A DNA stretch of 64,000 nucleotides, taken from Salinisphaera orenii subsp. halophila YIM 95161. GTDB lineage: Bacteria; Pseudomonadota; Gammaproteobacteria; Nevskiales; Salinisphaeraceae. The stretch covers positions 1 to 64,000 of the forward strand of contig NZ_AYKF01000002.1 of assembly GCF_003732545.1 (NCBI RefSeq), given 5' to 3'. The notes below the pieces were generated by a model. The model saw nothing but the letters and a program-made list of their open reading frames with translations, was not told the origin of the DNA and did not search any database. Positions 9,136-19,965 of the stretch are shown here, in pieces. How positions within the stretch are numbered: the stretch's first letter is position 1; each line of letters begins with the position of its first letter. A program made the translations under genes and the position numbers.

Positions 9136-10484
9136 TCGAAATCGTCGTCGTAGTTCTCGGCGAGGTTCTCGAAACGGGTCAGATGCGGCAGAAAGGCCAC
9201 ACGTGCCGTGCCGAGCGGGCCGTTGCGCTGCTTGCCGATGATGATCTCGGCCACGCCCTTGTCCTCGGTGTCCTCGTTGTAGACCTCGTCGCGGTAGATG
9301 AAGATGATCACGTCCGCGTCCTGCTCGATGCCGCCCGATTCGCGCAGGTCCGACATCCGCGGGCGCTTGTTGTCGCGCTGCTCGACCTGGCGGTTGAGCT
9401 GCGACAGCGCGATCACCGGCAGGTCCAGTTCCTTGGCCAGCGCCTTGAGCGAGCGCGAGATCTCGGAGATCTCGTTGGTGCGGTTCTCGCTGGTCCCCGG
9501 CACCTGCATCAGCTGCAGATAGTCGACGACGATCAGGCCGATGTCGTGCTCGCGCTTGAGCCGGCGGGCGCGGGCCCGCAGCTCGCTGGGCGACAGCGCC
9601 GGCGTGTCGTCGATGAACAGCCGCGCGTTCTCGTTCATGATGCCGATCGCGGAGGTGATCTTGGGCCAGTCGTCCTCGGTGAGCTGGCCCGTGCGCAGCC
9701 GCGTCTGGTCGACCCGCCCCCAGGAGGAGATCATGCGCATGACGATCTGCTCCGAGGACATCTCCAGCGAGAACACCGCCACCGGCACCTTCTCCTTGAT
9801 GGCGACGTTCTCCACGACATTCATCGCGAAACTGGTCTTGCCCATCGACGGGCGGGCGGCGAGGATCAGCAGGTCCGACGGCTGCAGGCCGTTGGTCATC
9901 TTGTCGAAATTGTAGAGCCCGGTCGGCGTTCCGGAGAACGAGCCTTCGCTGGCCACGAGCGACTCGATGCGGTCGACCACGTCGCTGAGCAACGCGTTGA
10001 GGCCCTTGGGCCCTTCGCCGCCGCGCCGACCGCGCTCGGCGATCGCGAAGATCTCCTTCTCCGCGGCCTCGAGCAGATCCGCCGCGCTCTGGCCCTGGGT
10101 ATCGAAGCCCATGGTCGTGATCGAGTCGCCGACCCGAATGAGCTGACGCATGATCGAGCGCTCGCGCACGATGTCCGCATAGGCCTTGATGTTGGCCGCG
10201 CCGGGGATGTCGGCCGCGAGATTGCCGAGATAGGTCGCCCCGCCCGCCTTGTCGAGAATGCCGTTGTTGCGCAGCCACTCGGTGAGCGTGACCAGATCGC
10301 GCGGCTGTCCGGTATTGGCCAGATCCGCGAGGCCGCGGAACAGCAGCCGGTGGTCCTCGCGGTAGAAGTCGTCCTCGTTGATGCGGTCGGCGACCTGTTC
10401 CCAGGCCTCTTCGGCCAGCAGCAGCCCGCCGATGACGGACTGTTCGGCTTCGATCGAATGGGGCGGCAGCTTGGCTTCGGCCAT
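9132..10484 (-). CDS. dnaB: Replicative DNA helicase DnaB
   Basis: The hexameric 5'-3' helicase of the replication fork. The product is 450 residues. The N-terminal collar domain occupies about residues 10-115, followed by a linker that includes a charged, Gly-rich stretch (150-160). The RecA-like motor has Walker A RPSMGKTS (211-218), Walker B VVDYLQLM and the late arginine-finger region IIGKQRNGPLGT. No intein is present. The gene begins about 110 nt after rplI, past a strong terminator, so it must have its own promoter. I could not define that promoter convincingly. alr follows with an ATGA overlap. Confidence 0.98.
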   Translation of the reverse strand: MAEAKLPPHSIEAEQSVIGGLLLAEEAWEQVADRINEDDFYREDHRLLFRGLADLANTGQPRDLVTLTEWLRNNGILDKAGGATYLGNLAADIPGAANIKAYADIVRERSIMRQLIRVGDSITTMGFDTQGQSAADLLEAAEKEIFAIAERGRRGGEGPKGLNALLSDVVDRIESLVASEGSFSGTPTGLYNFDKMTNGLQPSDLLILAARPSMGKTSFAMNVVENVAIKEKVPVAVFSLEMSSEQIVMRMISSWGRVDQTRLRTGQLTEDDWPKITSAIGIMNENARLFIDDTPALSPSELRARARRLKREHDIGLIVVDYLQLMQVPGTSENRTNEISEISRSLKALAKELDLPVIALSQLNRQVEQRDNKRPRMSDLRESGGIEQDADVIIFIYRDEVYNEDTEDKGVAEIIIGKQRNGPLGTARVAFLPHLTRFENLAENYDDDFE

Positions 10485-10538
10485 CGGGGGCGCGTCTCGG
10501 CGGCTGGGAGTCCGCGAAGTTTACGCAAGGCACGGACC

Positions 10539-10566
10539 AAAAAAAACGCCGCCCGGAGGCGGCGTT
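10539..10566 (-). terminator. Intrinsic terminator after rplI
   Basis: Read on the minus strand, a 9-bp GC-rich stem (AACGCCGCC pairing with GGCGGCGTT, + strand arms 10545-10553 and 10558-10566) closes a UCCG tetraloop. It is followed at once by eight U residues (A-run at 10539-10546 on the + strand, its last bases shared with the stem). This is a textbook rho-independent terminator. It ends the rpsF-rpsR-rplI transcript and isolates it from dnaB-alr. Confidence 0.93.
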
Positions 10567-10593
10567 GTCGGCAGGTCGTCGCAGACCCCCGTG

Positions 10594-11205
10594 CTAGCCG
10601 TTCTCGCGCTCGTCGATCGGCGGATCGGCTTCCGTACCGGTCTCGTCGGCGGGCTCGCCGGCTTCCTCGACGCGCTCGCCCTCGACGTCGGTGGCGGCGA
10701 CGTCGTCCTGCTCGGCGGCGTTCGCCTCGACCCGACTGGGCATGTTCACGCCCATGTCGGTCTGCTGGGCGACCACGATCGAGACCTCGACCTCGACCTC
10801 GGCGTGCAGCTGCAGCAGCGCGGTGTAGTAGCCCACCAGGCGAATCGTGCCCTCGGTCAGGCCGACCTCACGCGGGGTGACCTCGACGGTCTCCTCGGTG
10901 ATCTTGTCCGAGATCTCCTGCGGGCCGACCGAGCCGAAGAGCTTGCCCTCGTCGCTGGCACGCATGGCGATGACGTATTCCTGGCCGCGCAGCTTCTCGG
11001 CCCGCGCCTTGGCGCGATCCTCGCGCTCCTGCGAGGCGGCCTGCAGCTCGGCGCGACGCTCCTCGAACACGCTGAGGTTCGCCTTCGTCGCCGGGAGCGC
11101 GATCCCGCGCGGCATCAGGAAATTGCGACCGTAGCCGGGGCGCACCTTGACGGTGTCGCCGAGGTCGCCGAGATTGCGGACTTTCTGTAGCAGAATGACT
11201 TCCAC
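10594..11205 (-). CDS. rplI: 50S ribosomal protein bL9, with an acidic tail
   Basis: Large-subunit protein L9. It begins MEVILLQKVRNLG with the conserved GYGRNFLMPRG of the N-terminal domain (about residues 1-50). A long connecting helix follows, then the C-terminal domain (about 80-150) with SVGPQEISD. The family is usually near 150 residues; this protein has 203. The extra 50 are Glu/Asp/Ala-rich and look disordered. The start is GTG (11205-11203), preceded by a strong AGGAGG that overlaps the rpsR stop codon. Last gene of the rpsF-rpsR-rplI operon; the terminator above follows it. Confidence 0.97.
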   Translation of the reverse strand: MEVILLQKVRNLGDLGDTVKVRPGYGRNFLMPRGIALPATKANLSVFEERRAELQAASQEREDRAKARAEKLRGQEYVIAMRASDEGKLFGSVGPQEISDKITEETVEVTPREVGLTEGTIRLVGYYTALLQLHAEVEVEVSIVVAQQTDMGVNMPSRVEANAAEQDDVAATDVEGERVEEAGEPADETGTEADPPIDERENG

Positions 11206-11214
11206 GGCGGCCTC

Positions 11215-11445
11215 CTAGGACGAGTGACGGTCGGTGTAGGGCAGCAGCGCCAGGAAACGGGCGCGCTTGACCGCGGTCGACAGCTGGCGCTGATAGCGCG
11301 CGGCGGTGCCGGTGATGCGGGACGGAACGATCTTGCCGGTTTCGGTCACGTACTGCTTGAGCGTCTCGATATCCTTGTAATCGATCTCTTCAACGCCTTC
11401 GGCGGTGAACTTGCAGAAACGGCGGCGGCGGAAAAAACGGGCCAT
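11215..11445 (-). CDS. rpsR: 30S ribosomal protein bS18
   Basis: Small-subunit protein S18, 76 residues, the normal size. It shows the basic N-terminus [16 protein letters not shown], the segment [17 protein letters not shown] and [16 protein letters not shown], all diagnostic. It forms a heterodimer with S6 on the 30S platform. The gene lies between rpsF and rplI with spacers of 18 and 9 nt, as in most bacteria. The stop codon is part of the rplI ribosome-binding site, so the two reading frames are probably translated together. Confidence 0.98.
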   Translation of the reverse strand: MARFFRRRRFCKFTAEGVEEIDYKDIETLKQYVTETGKIVPSRITGTAARYQRQLSTAVKRARFLALLPYTDRHSS

Positions 11446-11463
11446 GGGAGTGCTCCTCGAGCG

Positions 11464-11826
11464 TTAAGCCGGGCTGCGGTCTTCGGACTTGCGGTCCTCG
11501 GACTTCTCGGCGTTCTTGGCGAGCGGGGACGGGTCGGTGTCGGCCTTGTGACGGGCCACCACCATGTGACGCAGCACGGCGTCGTTGAAGCGGAAGGCGT
11601 CCTCGATCTCCTCGCGGGCGGCCTGCGAGCACTCCACGTTCAGCAGCACGTAGTGCGCCTTGTGGATCTTGTTGATCGGGTACGCCAGCTGGCGCCGGCC
11701 CCAGTCCTCGTGGCGGTGCACCTGGCCGTTGTCGGCCTCGACGATGCCGCGATACTTCTCGACCATCGCCGGCACCTGTTCGCTCTGGTCCGGGTGGACC
11801 AGGAACACGATTTCGTAATGTCGCAT
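11464..11826 (-). CDS. rpsF: 30S ribosomal protein bS6
   Basis: Small-subunit protein S6, partner of S18. The ATG at 11826 gives [19 protein letters not shown], the standard S6 start; the longer open frame upstream is not homologous. The single ferredoxin-like domain spans about residues 1-98 with [12 protein letters not shown] and [10 protein letters not shown] charged tail follows, rich in Lys, Glu and Asp (99-120). It is preceded by AAAGGACA as ribosome-binding site and is the first gene of the operon. In many bacteria the S6:S18 complex binds the leader of this mRNA. I could not establish the S6:S18 leader fold here. Confidence 0.97.
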   Translation of the reverse strand: MRHYEIVFLVHPDQSEQVPAMVEKYRGIVEADNGQVHRHEDWGRRQLAYPINKIHKAHYVLLNVECSQAAREEIEDAFRFNDAVLRHMVVARHKADTDPSPLAKNAEKSEDRKSEDRSPA

Positions 11827-12325
11827 CGGTTGTCCTTTCGGTTTGAAGCCCCCGGCAAGACACGCCGTGGAGCAAGGCACTGCGGCGAGCGCCGCAAGGC
11901 GCGACATTCTAGGCAGTTCCCCGGGACGACGCAACCGCTGCGACCCGCGATCGCGGGCACCGGTAGGCCCGCCGCACCACTGATATTCATTCCGCGAATC
12001 GCGAGGGCGTCGCTTGATGGCAGGGCCCCAGGGCTTCCTCCTGTCAACATGTCTCACGAACGCGGCTTGGGCGACCGCACATTATATCCCGCAAGCTTCC
12101 AAGCGCGGCTCGTAGTGCGCCACAAGCCGGGCGCGCCACGGCGCAAGACCCGGGTTGGATGAGACACGGGGCGGCCCGGACGAGCCGGACGCACCGGAAA
12201 TTTCACGAGCTAATGCGCACCGGCATTGCCGCATGCCGATGCGACAGCGGCTGCGCGGCGCGCTCGAAGCCTTGGCATGCCGCCGGACAACGCGTGGCGC
12301 GAGGAACGACGAGGATCAACAGGTT
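11827..12325. other. rpsF upstream region; no gene
   Basis: This 499-nt gap between rlmB and rpsF, both on the minus strand, holds the rpsF promoter candidates. I see no convincing gene in it. The segment at about 12043-12130, read on the minus strand, shares pieces with the intergenic repeat family described at 30.4, 36.8 and 56.7 kb: GGCGCACTACG and a terminal GTTGACAGG. It may be a degraded copy. Confidence 0.45.
11906..11934 (-). promoter_or_regulatory. Candidate sigma-70 promoter for rpsF-rpsR-rplI
   Basis: On the minus strand, TTGCGT (11934-11929) and TAGAAT (11911-11906) are separated by 17 bp. The -10 matches consensus at five of six positions, the -35 at three. The predicted start lies near 11899, giving a leader of about 70 nt before rpsF. 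A perfect TATAAT is also present further upstream at 12086-12081 but has no fitting -35. Confidence 0.4.
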
Positions 12326-13090
12326 CTAGTCCGTTGACGTCGTCCCGGCCATGGCGCGCTGGCGAACCGCCTCGAACAGGGTGATGCCGGTCGCCACCGA
12401 CACGTTCAGACTCTCGACATCGGCGGCCATCGGAATGGCGACGCAGTCGTCGCACTGGCGCTGCGTCAGCGCGCGCAGTCCGCCGGCCTCACCCCCCGCC
12501 ACGAGCACGAGGCGTTCCGGCAGCGCCGTATCGTAAAGCGATGCCGGCGCCTGCGCGTCCAGACCGACCACCCAATAGCCGTCGGTCTGGAGCCGGCCCA
12601 GCGCTCGTGCGAGATTGGTCACGGGCACGAACGGCACCCGCTCGGCGGCCCCGGCCGCGACCTTGCGCACCGCCGGCGACAGGCCGGCCGCGCGCTTGCG
12701 CGGTGCGATCACCGCGGAGACGCCTGCCGCCGCGGCGGTGCGCAGACAGGCGCCGAGGTTGTGCGGGTCCTGGACCTGATCGAGCGCGAGGACCCAGGGC
12801 TGCTCGACCGCCTCGAGAATCGCCGGCAGTTCGGACTCCCGGCGCGGCTGGGCGATCTCGCACTCGGCCACGCAACCCTGGTGGCGCACCTCCGGCAGGA
12901 GCTCGTCGAGCCGGGCCATCGGCGCCCGCTCGACCGGCACGCCCTGCCGCGCCGCCTCGTCGGCGACGCCGCGGGCCCGGGCATCGTCGCGGCCCTCGGC
13001 CAACCAGATGCGCCGCAGCGTCGGGACGTTGCCGAGGGCGGCTTCCACGGCGTGGAAGCCGCCGATGCAGGCCTGCGCGGCTTCCGTCAT
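12326..13090 (-). CDS. rlmB: 23S rRNA (guanosine-2251-2'-O)-methyltransferase RlmB
   Basis: A SpoU-class (SPOUT, trefoil-knot) methyltransferase that modifies G2251 in the peptidyl-transferase loop of 23S rRNA. The 254-residue product has the N-terminal substrate-binding domain (about residues 5-80) and the three SpoU motifs: NLGACLRTA, VAGGEAGGLRAL and VESLNVSVATGITLFEAVRQR. Length and motif order are normal. RlmB rather than TrmH is favoured by the N-terminal domain and the rnr-rlmB-rpsF gene order. An OmpA-type lipoprotein gene has been inserted between rnr and rlmB, which are adjacent in E. coli. Confidence 0.95.
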   Translation of the reverse strand: MTEAAQACIGGFHAVEAALGNVPTLRRIWLAEGRDDARARGVADEAARQGVPVERAPMARLDELLPEVRHQGCVAECEIAQPRRESELPAILEAVEQPWVLALDQVQDPHNLGACLRTAAAAGVSAVIAPRKRAAGLSPAVRKVAAGAAERVPFVPVTNLARALGRLQTDGYWVVGLDAQAPASLYDTALPERLVLVAGGEAGGLRALTQRQCDDCVAIPMAADVESLNVSVATGITLFEAVRQRAMAGTTSTD

Positions 13091-13137
13091 GCGTCGGCGG
13101 CCGGCCGCCGGGCAAGCAGGTTCAACGCGCGCCTAGC

Positions 13138-13845
13138 TCAGGAGCCGAGATTCGGCGGCTCGGAGAACGCCTGCTTTTCCTGCCCCTCGACGATGGGCTT
13201 TATGACGATGTCGACGCGACGGTTTTCCGCCCGGCCGGCCTCGGTGTCGTTGCTGGCGATCGGTTCCGATTCGCCGCGTCCCCAGGTCAGCACGCGCTGC
13301 GAGTCCACGCCACGGCCGGTCAGAAAGCCGGCCACCGACTGCGCCCGCTTCTGCGAGAGCTCGAGGTTGTGCTGCTCGCTGCCGGTGCTGTCGGTATGGC
13401 CGACGACGTGAATCGCGGTCTTCTCGTAGTCCTTGAGGACGTTGGCGATCTTGTTGAAGGTGCTCTGCGCGTTCTGGCTGAGCGTCGAGCTGTCGACCGC
13501 GAAAGAGGCGTCGCTGGCCACGCCGATCTTGAGGGCGTCGCTATCGAGGCGGGTGATGTCGAGCACATCCCGGGCCTGCTCCGCCGCCAGCTTCTCGTTG
13601 AGTTCCTGCTGCTGGTTGTCCATGTAGCGGCCGGTCGCGCCGCCGGCCAGCGCGCCCAGCGCCGCGCCGATGGCGACATTGGTGCCGGACTCATCGCCGA
13701 GCTGCGAGCCGGTCAGGCCGCCGAGTACGGCGCCCACGCCAGCGCCGATCTTGGTCTTGCGGTTCGGGTCGCCGGCACAGGCGGTGACGAACAGCGCCGT
13801 GCACAGCACGGCGAGCAGGACTTTCGTGGAATGCTTGACGGTCAT
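13138..13845 (-). CDS. OmpA-family outer-membrane lipoprotein with a glycine zipper (YiaD-like)
   Basis: A 235-residue envelope protein. The N-terminus is a lipoprotein signal peptide with the lipobox FVTAC, placing the lipidated Cys at position 23. Residues 32-75 form a glycine-zipper segment with many GxxxG pairs. The OmpA C-terminal peptidoglycan-binding domain runs from about 110 to 222, with HVVGHTDSTGS, NLELSQKRAQSV and ENRRVDIVI. It probably anchors the outer membrane to the cell wall. The family is that of YiaD and similar lipoproteins. It overlaps rnr by ATGA, so the two are transcribed together. The biological reason for the pairing is unknown. Confidence 0.92.
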   Translation of the reverse strand: MTVKHSTKVLLAVLCTALFVTACAGDPNRKTKIGAGVGAVLGGLTGSQLGDESGTNVAIGAALGALAGGATGRYMDNQQQELNEKLAAEQARDVLDITRLDSDALKIGVASDASFAVDSSTLSQNAQSTFNKIANVLKDYEKTAIHVVGHTDSTGSEQHNLELSQKRAQSVAGFLTGRGVDSQRVLTWGRGESEPIASNDTEAGRAENRRVDIVIKPIVEGQEKQAFSEPPNLGS

Positions 13846-16100
13846 TGGCGTTTACCTCGTCCTTTGCGGGATGAGCGTTTCGGCTTGCTGCGTTTGGCCG
13901 CGGCCTGGTCGGGCTCGACGAGTTCGAAGTCGATCTTGCGCTCGTCCAGATCCACGCGCGCCACACGCACCTTGAGCTTGTCGGCCAGACGATGCACCGC
14001 GCCGGAGCGCTCGCCGCGCAGACACCGCGACTGGGCGTCGAAGTGATAGTAGTCGTTGGACAGGCTCGAGACATGCACGAGCCCGGTAGCATGGATGCCG
14101 TCGAGCTCGACGAACAGGCCGAACGAGGTCACGCCGGTGACCGTGCCCTCGAAGGTCTCGCCCAGCGAGTCGCTCATGAACTCGCACTTGAGCCAGTCGT
14201 CGACGTCGCGCGTGGCCTCGTCGGCGCGCTTCTCGGCTTCCGAGCACTGGGTTCCCAGCGCCTCCATGGCCGGCACGTCGTAGTCGAAGTTCACCGGCTT
14301 GCGGCGCGCTTCCAGATGCTTGATCGCGCGGTGGACCAGCAGGTCGGGATAGCGGCGGATCGGCGACGTGTAGTGGGCGTAGTACTCCAGCGCCAGGCCG
14401 AAGTGGCCGTCGTTGTGCGGGGTATAGACCGCCCGCGACAGACTGCGCAGCATCACCGTCTGGATGAGATGCGCATCGCTGCGGTCGGCGACGGTCGCCA
14501 GGACACTGGCGTAGTCCGCGGCCTGCGGATCGCTGCCGCCGGGCAGCGACAGCCCGCGCTCGGCCAGAAAGGAACGCAGGTCGTCGAGCGCATCCGCGGC
14601 CGGACCGCTGTGCACGCGATAGAGCAGCGGCATGCGCTTCTTCGACAGATGCGTGGCCGTGGCCACGTTCGCCGCGATCATGCATTCCTCGATGATCTTG
14701 TGCGCGACGTTGCGCTCGTAGGGCACGATGCGTTCGATCTTGCGATCGTCGTTGAACACGATCTGCGTGTCGGTGGTCTCGAACTCGATCGCGCCGCGTT
14801 CGCGCCGCTCGGTCATGAGCGCGTCGTAGACGCCCTTGAGATCCTCGAGCGGCTTTTTCAGCGCCTGGTGGCGCTCGGGCATGTTCTGCGGATTCTCCAG
14901 CCAGTCCGCGACCTGTTCGTAGAGCAGGCGTGCATGCGAACGAATGACCGCCGAATAGAACTTGCTGGCGCGGGTGCGGCCCTGGCGGTCGATACGCATC
15001 TCGCAGACGACGGCCAGCCGGTCCACCTCGGGGTTGAGCGAGCACAGGCCGTTGGACAGCGCTTCGGGCAGCATCGGCACGACGTTTTCCGGGAAATACA
15101 CCGACGTCGCCCGCTTCTGGGCCTCGGCGTCGAGCGCGGAGCCCGGCTTGACGTAGGCCGACACGTCGGCGATGGCCACCCACAGCTTCCAGCCACGCAC
15201 CGTCGCGCGGGCATAGACGGCGTCGTCGAAATCGCGCGCGTCCGCGCCGTCGATGGTCACCAGCGGCAGATCGCGCAGATCCACGCGGTCGGCCTTGTCG
15301 GCCTCGGCGACCGCATCGCCGAAGGACCTGGCCTCGGCGAGCACGTCGTCCGGCCACGCGAACGGGATGCCATGCGCGCGCAGCGCCACGTCGATCTCCA
15401 TGCCCGGCGCCATGCGGTCGCCCATGACCTCGACGACTTCGCCGATCGGCTGCGCGCGCTTGGACGGCGGCTGGACGATGCGCACGGTCACGACCTGATC
15501 GTGCGTCGCCCCGCCGCGTGCGTTATCCGGAACGCGGATGTCGTGGGCGATCCGCGAGTTGTCGGGGACCACGTGATAGGTGCCGCGCTCCTCGACGAAG
15601 CGGCCCACCACCGCCTCGTTGGCGCGCTCCAGCACCTCGGCCACGCGACCCTCGCGGCGGCCGCGGTTGTCCCGGCCGACGATGCGCACGACCGCACGAT
15701 CGCCGTGCATGAGCAGGCGCATCTGGCGCGGATTGAGAAAGACGTCGTCCTCGTCGCCGTTGTCGGGGATGAGGAAGCCGAAGCCGTCGCGGTGACCCTG
15801 CACACGGCCGCGTACGAGGTCCATCTTGTCGATGGGCCCCAGCGCGCCGCGCCGGTTCTCGAGCAGCTGGCCGTCGCGCAGCATCGCGCGCAGACGGTGA
15901 TCGAAGGCCTCGAGCGCCTTGTCGTCAGCCAGCGCGTAGAACTCGATGAGTTCGCCGCGCGTCATCGGCCGCGACTGCTCCATCAGGTCGTTGAGCACGA
16001 GCTGGCGGCTCGGCACCGGTTCGGCGTACGCGTTTTTCTCGCGTGCGTACTCGGGATCGCGGGATTGCCAGTCGCCCGCGGGCGTATCGGATTTAGTCAA
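13842..16100 (-). CDS. rnr: Ribonuclease R
   Basis: RNase R is a processive 3'-5' exoribonuclease that degrades structured RNA and contributes to ribosome and tmRNA quality control. The 752-residue protein has an N-terminal winged-helix region, cold-shock domains (about 90-240), the RNB catalytic core and a C-terminal S1 domain. The metal-binding motif is GADARDFDDAVYAR. A basic Lys/Arg tail ends the protein. Translation starts at TTG (16100-16098), with GGAG seven bases upstream; the nearby ATG at 16113 is out of frame. The gene is divergent from tRNA-Leu and overlaps the OmpA lipoprotein gene downstream. Confidence 0.97.
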   Translation of the reverse strand: MTKSDTPAGDWQSRDPEYAREKNAYAEPVPSRQLVLNDLMEQSRPMTRGELIEFYALADDKALEAFDHRLRAMLRDGQLLENRRGALGPIDKMDLVRGRVQGHRDGFGFLIPDNGDEDDVFLNPRQMRLLMHGDRAVVRIVGRDNRGRREGRVAEVLERANEAVVGRFVEERGTYHVVPDNSRIAHDIRVPDNARGGATHDQVVTVRIVQPPSKRAQPIGEVVEVMGDRMAPGMEIDVALRAHGIPFAWPDDVLAEARSFGDAVAEADKADRVDLRDLPLVTIDGADARDFDDAVYARATVRGWKLWVAIADVSAYVKPGSALDAEAQKRATSVYFPENVVPMLPEALSNGLCSLNPEVDRLAVVCEMRIDRQGRTRASKFYSAVIRSHARLLYEQVADWLENPQNMPERHQALKKPLEDLKGVYDALMTERRERGAIEFETTDTQIVFNDDRKIERIVPYERNVAHKIIEECMIAANVATATHLSKKRMPLLYRVHSGPAADALDDLRSFLAERGLSLPGGSDPQAADYASVLATVADRSDAHLIQTVMLRSLSRAVYTPHNDGHFGLALEYYAHYTSPIRRYPDLLVHRAIKHLEARRKPVNFDYDVPAMEALGTQCSEAEKRADEATRDVDDWLKCEFMSDSLGETFEGTVTGVTSFGLFVELDGIHATGLVHVSSLSNDYYHFDAQSRCLRGERSGAVHRLADKLKVRVARVDLDERKIDFELVEPDQAAAKRSKPKRSSRKGRGKRQ

Positions 16101-16154
16101 GATGTCGCTCCATGGCGCTCAAGATACCGGATAACGAATCGTCCAGAAACAACG

Positions 16155-16183
16155 TTGACAAGCGCGCCCGCAATGTCTACATT
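16155..16183 (+). promoter_or_regulatory. Promoter of tRNA-Leu
   Basis: A consensus -35 TTGACA (16155-16160) lies 17 bp from a -10 TACATT (16178-16183). A GC-rich discriminator (GCGCGCC) follows, as in stable-RNA promoters under stringent control. Transcription would start at about 16190, a few bases before the mature tRNA. Confidence 0.85.
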
Positions 16184-16195
16184 GCGCGCCTCCAC

Positions 16196-16282
16196 GCCGA
16201 GGTGGCGGAATTGGTAGACGCGCTAGCTTCAGGTGCTAGTGAGCTAACGCTCGTGGAGGTTCAAGTCCTCTCCTCGGCACCA
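16196..16282 (+). tRNA. tRNA-Leu (anticodon CAG)
   Basis: An 87-nt class II tRNA. The acceptor stem is GCCGAGG paired with CCTCGGC, the D arm carries AATTGGTAGAC, and the anticodon arm is CTAGC-TTCAGGT-GCTAG with anticodon CAG (16230-16232), which reads CUG. A long variable arm (TGAGCTAACGCTCG) and the T arm with GGTTCAAGTCC follow. The CCA end is encoded (16280-16282). The gene is a single-copy unit between rnr and purA. Confidence 0.97.
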
Positions 16283-16302
16283 TCTCTTCTCTCCGAAGAG
16301 AT

Positions 16303-16330
16303 GGCCCGGCGCGATGCCGGGCCTCTTGTT
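16303..16330 (+). terminator. Terminator of tRNA-Leu
   Basis: An 8-bp GC stem (GGCCCGGC 16303-16310 with GCCGGGCC 16316-16323) is followed by TCTTGTT. A second 8-bp hairpin (ATCTCTTC 16282-16289 with GAAGAGAT 16295-16302) lies directly in front. The U-run is imperfect. Because the hairpins are symmetrical, they may also help end the purA transcript coming from the other side. Confidence 0.65.
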
Positions 16331-16377
16331 CCCGATATGCCAGACGTTATGACGCGCGCGATGCGCCGTCGCGGTTG

Positions 16378-18866
<2,489 letters not shown>

Positions 18867-18889
18867 GACGGTCCGAAAGTAGAACGTTG

Positions 18890-19075
18890 CTAGTGGACGA
18901 ACTGAAGCAGTACGGCACCCACGCCGATCAGCACGCCGCCGAAGATCCGCAGACTGCGGCCGTCCACGTCGGACAGCCGCAGCATCATCTCACGCCAGCG
19001 CTCGGGGGCCAGGAAGGGCAGCAGCCCCTCGATGACCAGCACCAGCGCGATCGCCCGCAGCAGATCGGCCCACAT
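18890..19075 (-). CDS. DUF2065 small membrane protein
   Basis: A 61-residue protein with two hydrophobic helices (about residues 6-22 and 44-58), joined by the basic loop PERWREMMLRLSDVDGRSLR. This matches the DUF2065 (YjeT-like) family, whose gene regularly follows hflC. The function is unknown; its place between hflC and hisZ suggests a loose link with the HflKC complex. The ATG at 19075 is 8 nt downstream of the hflC stop. It is real despite its size because family length and context both agree. Confidence 0.9.
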   Translation of the reverse strand: MWADLLRAIALVLVIEGLLPFLAPERWREMMLRLSDVDGRSLRIFGGVLIGVGAVLLQFVH

Positions 19076-19083
19076 CGGGCCGA

Positions 19084-19965
19084 TCAGGGCTGCGGCGCAC
19101 TATCCGACGCCTTCGGGTTGAAGTACCGGAACAGCTCGCCCTGCGGGCGCAGCAGCAGCAGATCGTCACTGCCCAGCGAATTCCGATAGAGCTCCAGGCT
19201 TCGGTAGAAGCTGTAGAACGTCGGATTCTCCTGATAGGCCTCGGCATAGATCTCGGCGGCACGCGCATCGCCCTCACCCCGGATCGTCTGCGCCTGGCTA
19301 TAGGCCGTGGCGCGGATGATGGTGCGTTCGCGCTCGGCGTCGGAACGGATCTCCTGGGCCGCGGCATCGCCCTGGGCGCGCAGGGTGCGGATGACCTCTT
19401 GGCGCTCGGAGCGCATGCGCTCGTAGACCGACTCGCTGACCTCCTCGGGCAGGTCCAGGCGCATGATCCGCACGTCGGTGATCTCGACGCCGACTTCGCG
19501 GGCGTCCTGGTTGGCCTGCACCTGCACGGCGGCGACGATCTCGTTGCGCTCGTCGCCGACCGCCTGGCGGATGGTTCGCTTGGAGAACTCGGCCAGCAGA
19601 TCGTTCTCCACGATCTCCGTCAGCAGACTGCGGGTGCGCTGCTCGTCGCCCTGCGTCGACAGATAGTAGTCGACGGTGTCGCGGATGCGCCACTTGACGT
19701 AGAAATCGACCGCGAGGTTCTTGTTCTCCGAGGTGAGCACGCGCTCGATCTCCTCGGTGAACGTCATCACGCGGCGCTCGAACGAGCGCACCTTCTGGAC
19801 GTAAGGCACCTTGAAGTGAAGCCCGGGATCGTAGTCCTGACCGATGATTTCGCCGAGCTGGACGACGACCACACGCTCGCGTTCGCCGACGATGAACGCC
19901 GAATCATATGCGGTGTAGACGATCGCCAGCACGATGACGATGAGAAGAATGTGCTTGGGACTCAT
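19084..19965 (-). CDS. hflC: HflC, SPFH/prohibitin-domain membrane protein
   Basis: HflC pairs with HflK in a large membrane complex that encloses FtsH and limits its protease activity. The 293-residue protein has one N-terminal membrane anchor (residues 4-22), then the SPFH domain with VVQLGEIIGQ, DPGLHFKVPYV and SENKNLAVDFYVKWRI. A long coiled-coil-like helix follows, rich in Arg, Glu and Ala (GDAAAQEIRSDAERERTII). The ATG overlaps the hflK stop in an ATGA junction, consistent with coupled synthesis of the partners. Length is slightly below that of E. coli HflC (334). Confidence 0.96.
   Translation of the reverse strand: MSPKHILLIVIVLAIVYTAYDSAFIVGERERVVVVQLGEIIGQDYDPGLHFKVPYVQKVRSFERRVMTFTEEIERVLTSENKNLAVDFYVKWRIRDTVDYYLSTQGDEQRTRSLLTEIVENDLLAEFSKRTIRQAVGDERNEIVAAVQVQANQDAREVGVEITDVRIMRLDLPEEVSESVYERMRSERQEVIRTLRAQGDAAAQEIRSDAERERTIIRATAYSQAQTIRGEGDARAAEIYAEAYQENPTFYSFYRSLELYRNSLGSDDLLLLRPQGELFRYFNPKASDSAPQP

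Noticed and set aside
8068-10533. A single 821-codon frame that would fuse the dnaB region to alr
   Set aside because: Only its last 355 codons are coding (alr). The first part is dnaB read in another frame; dnaB ends with its own stop overlapping the alr ATG.
13992-16217. Open frame of about 740 codons on the plus strand opposite rnr
   Set aside because: Shadow of rnr caused by codon bias; no family motif, and rnr has all its domains in the other direction.
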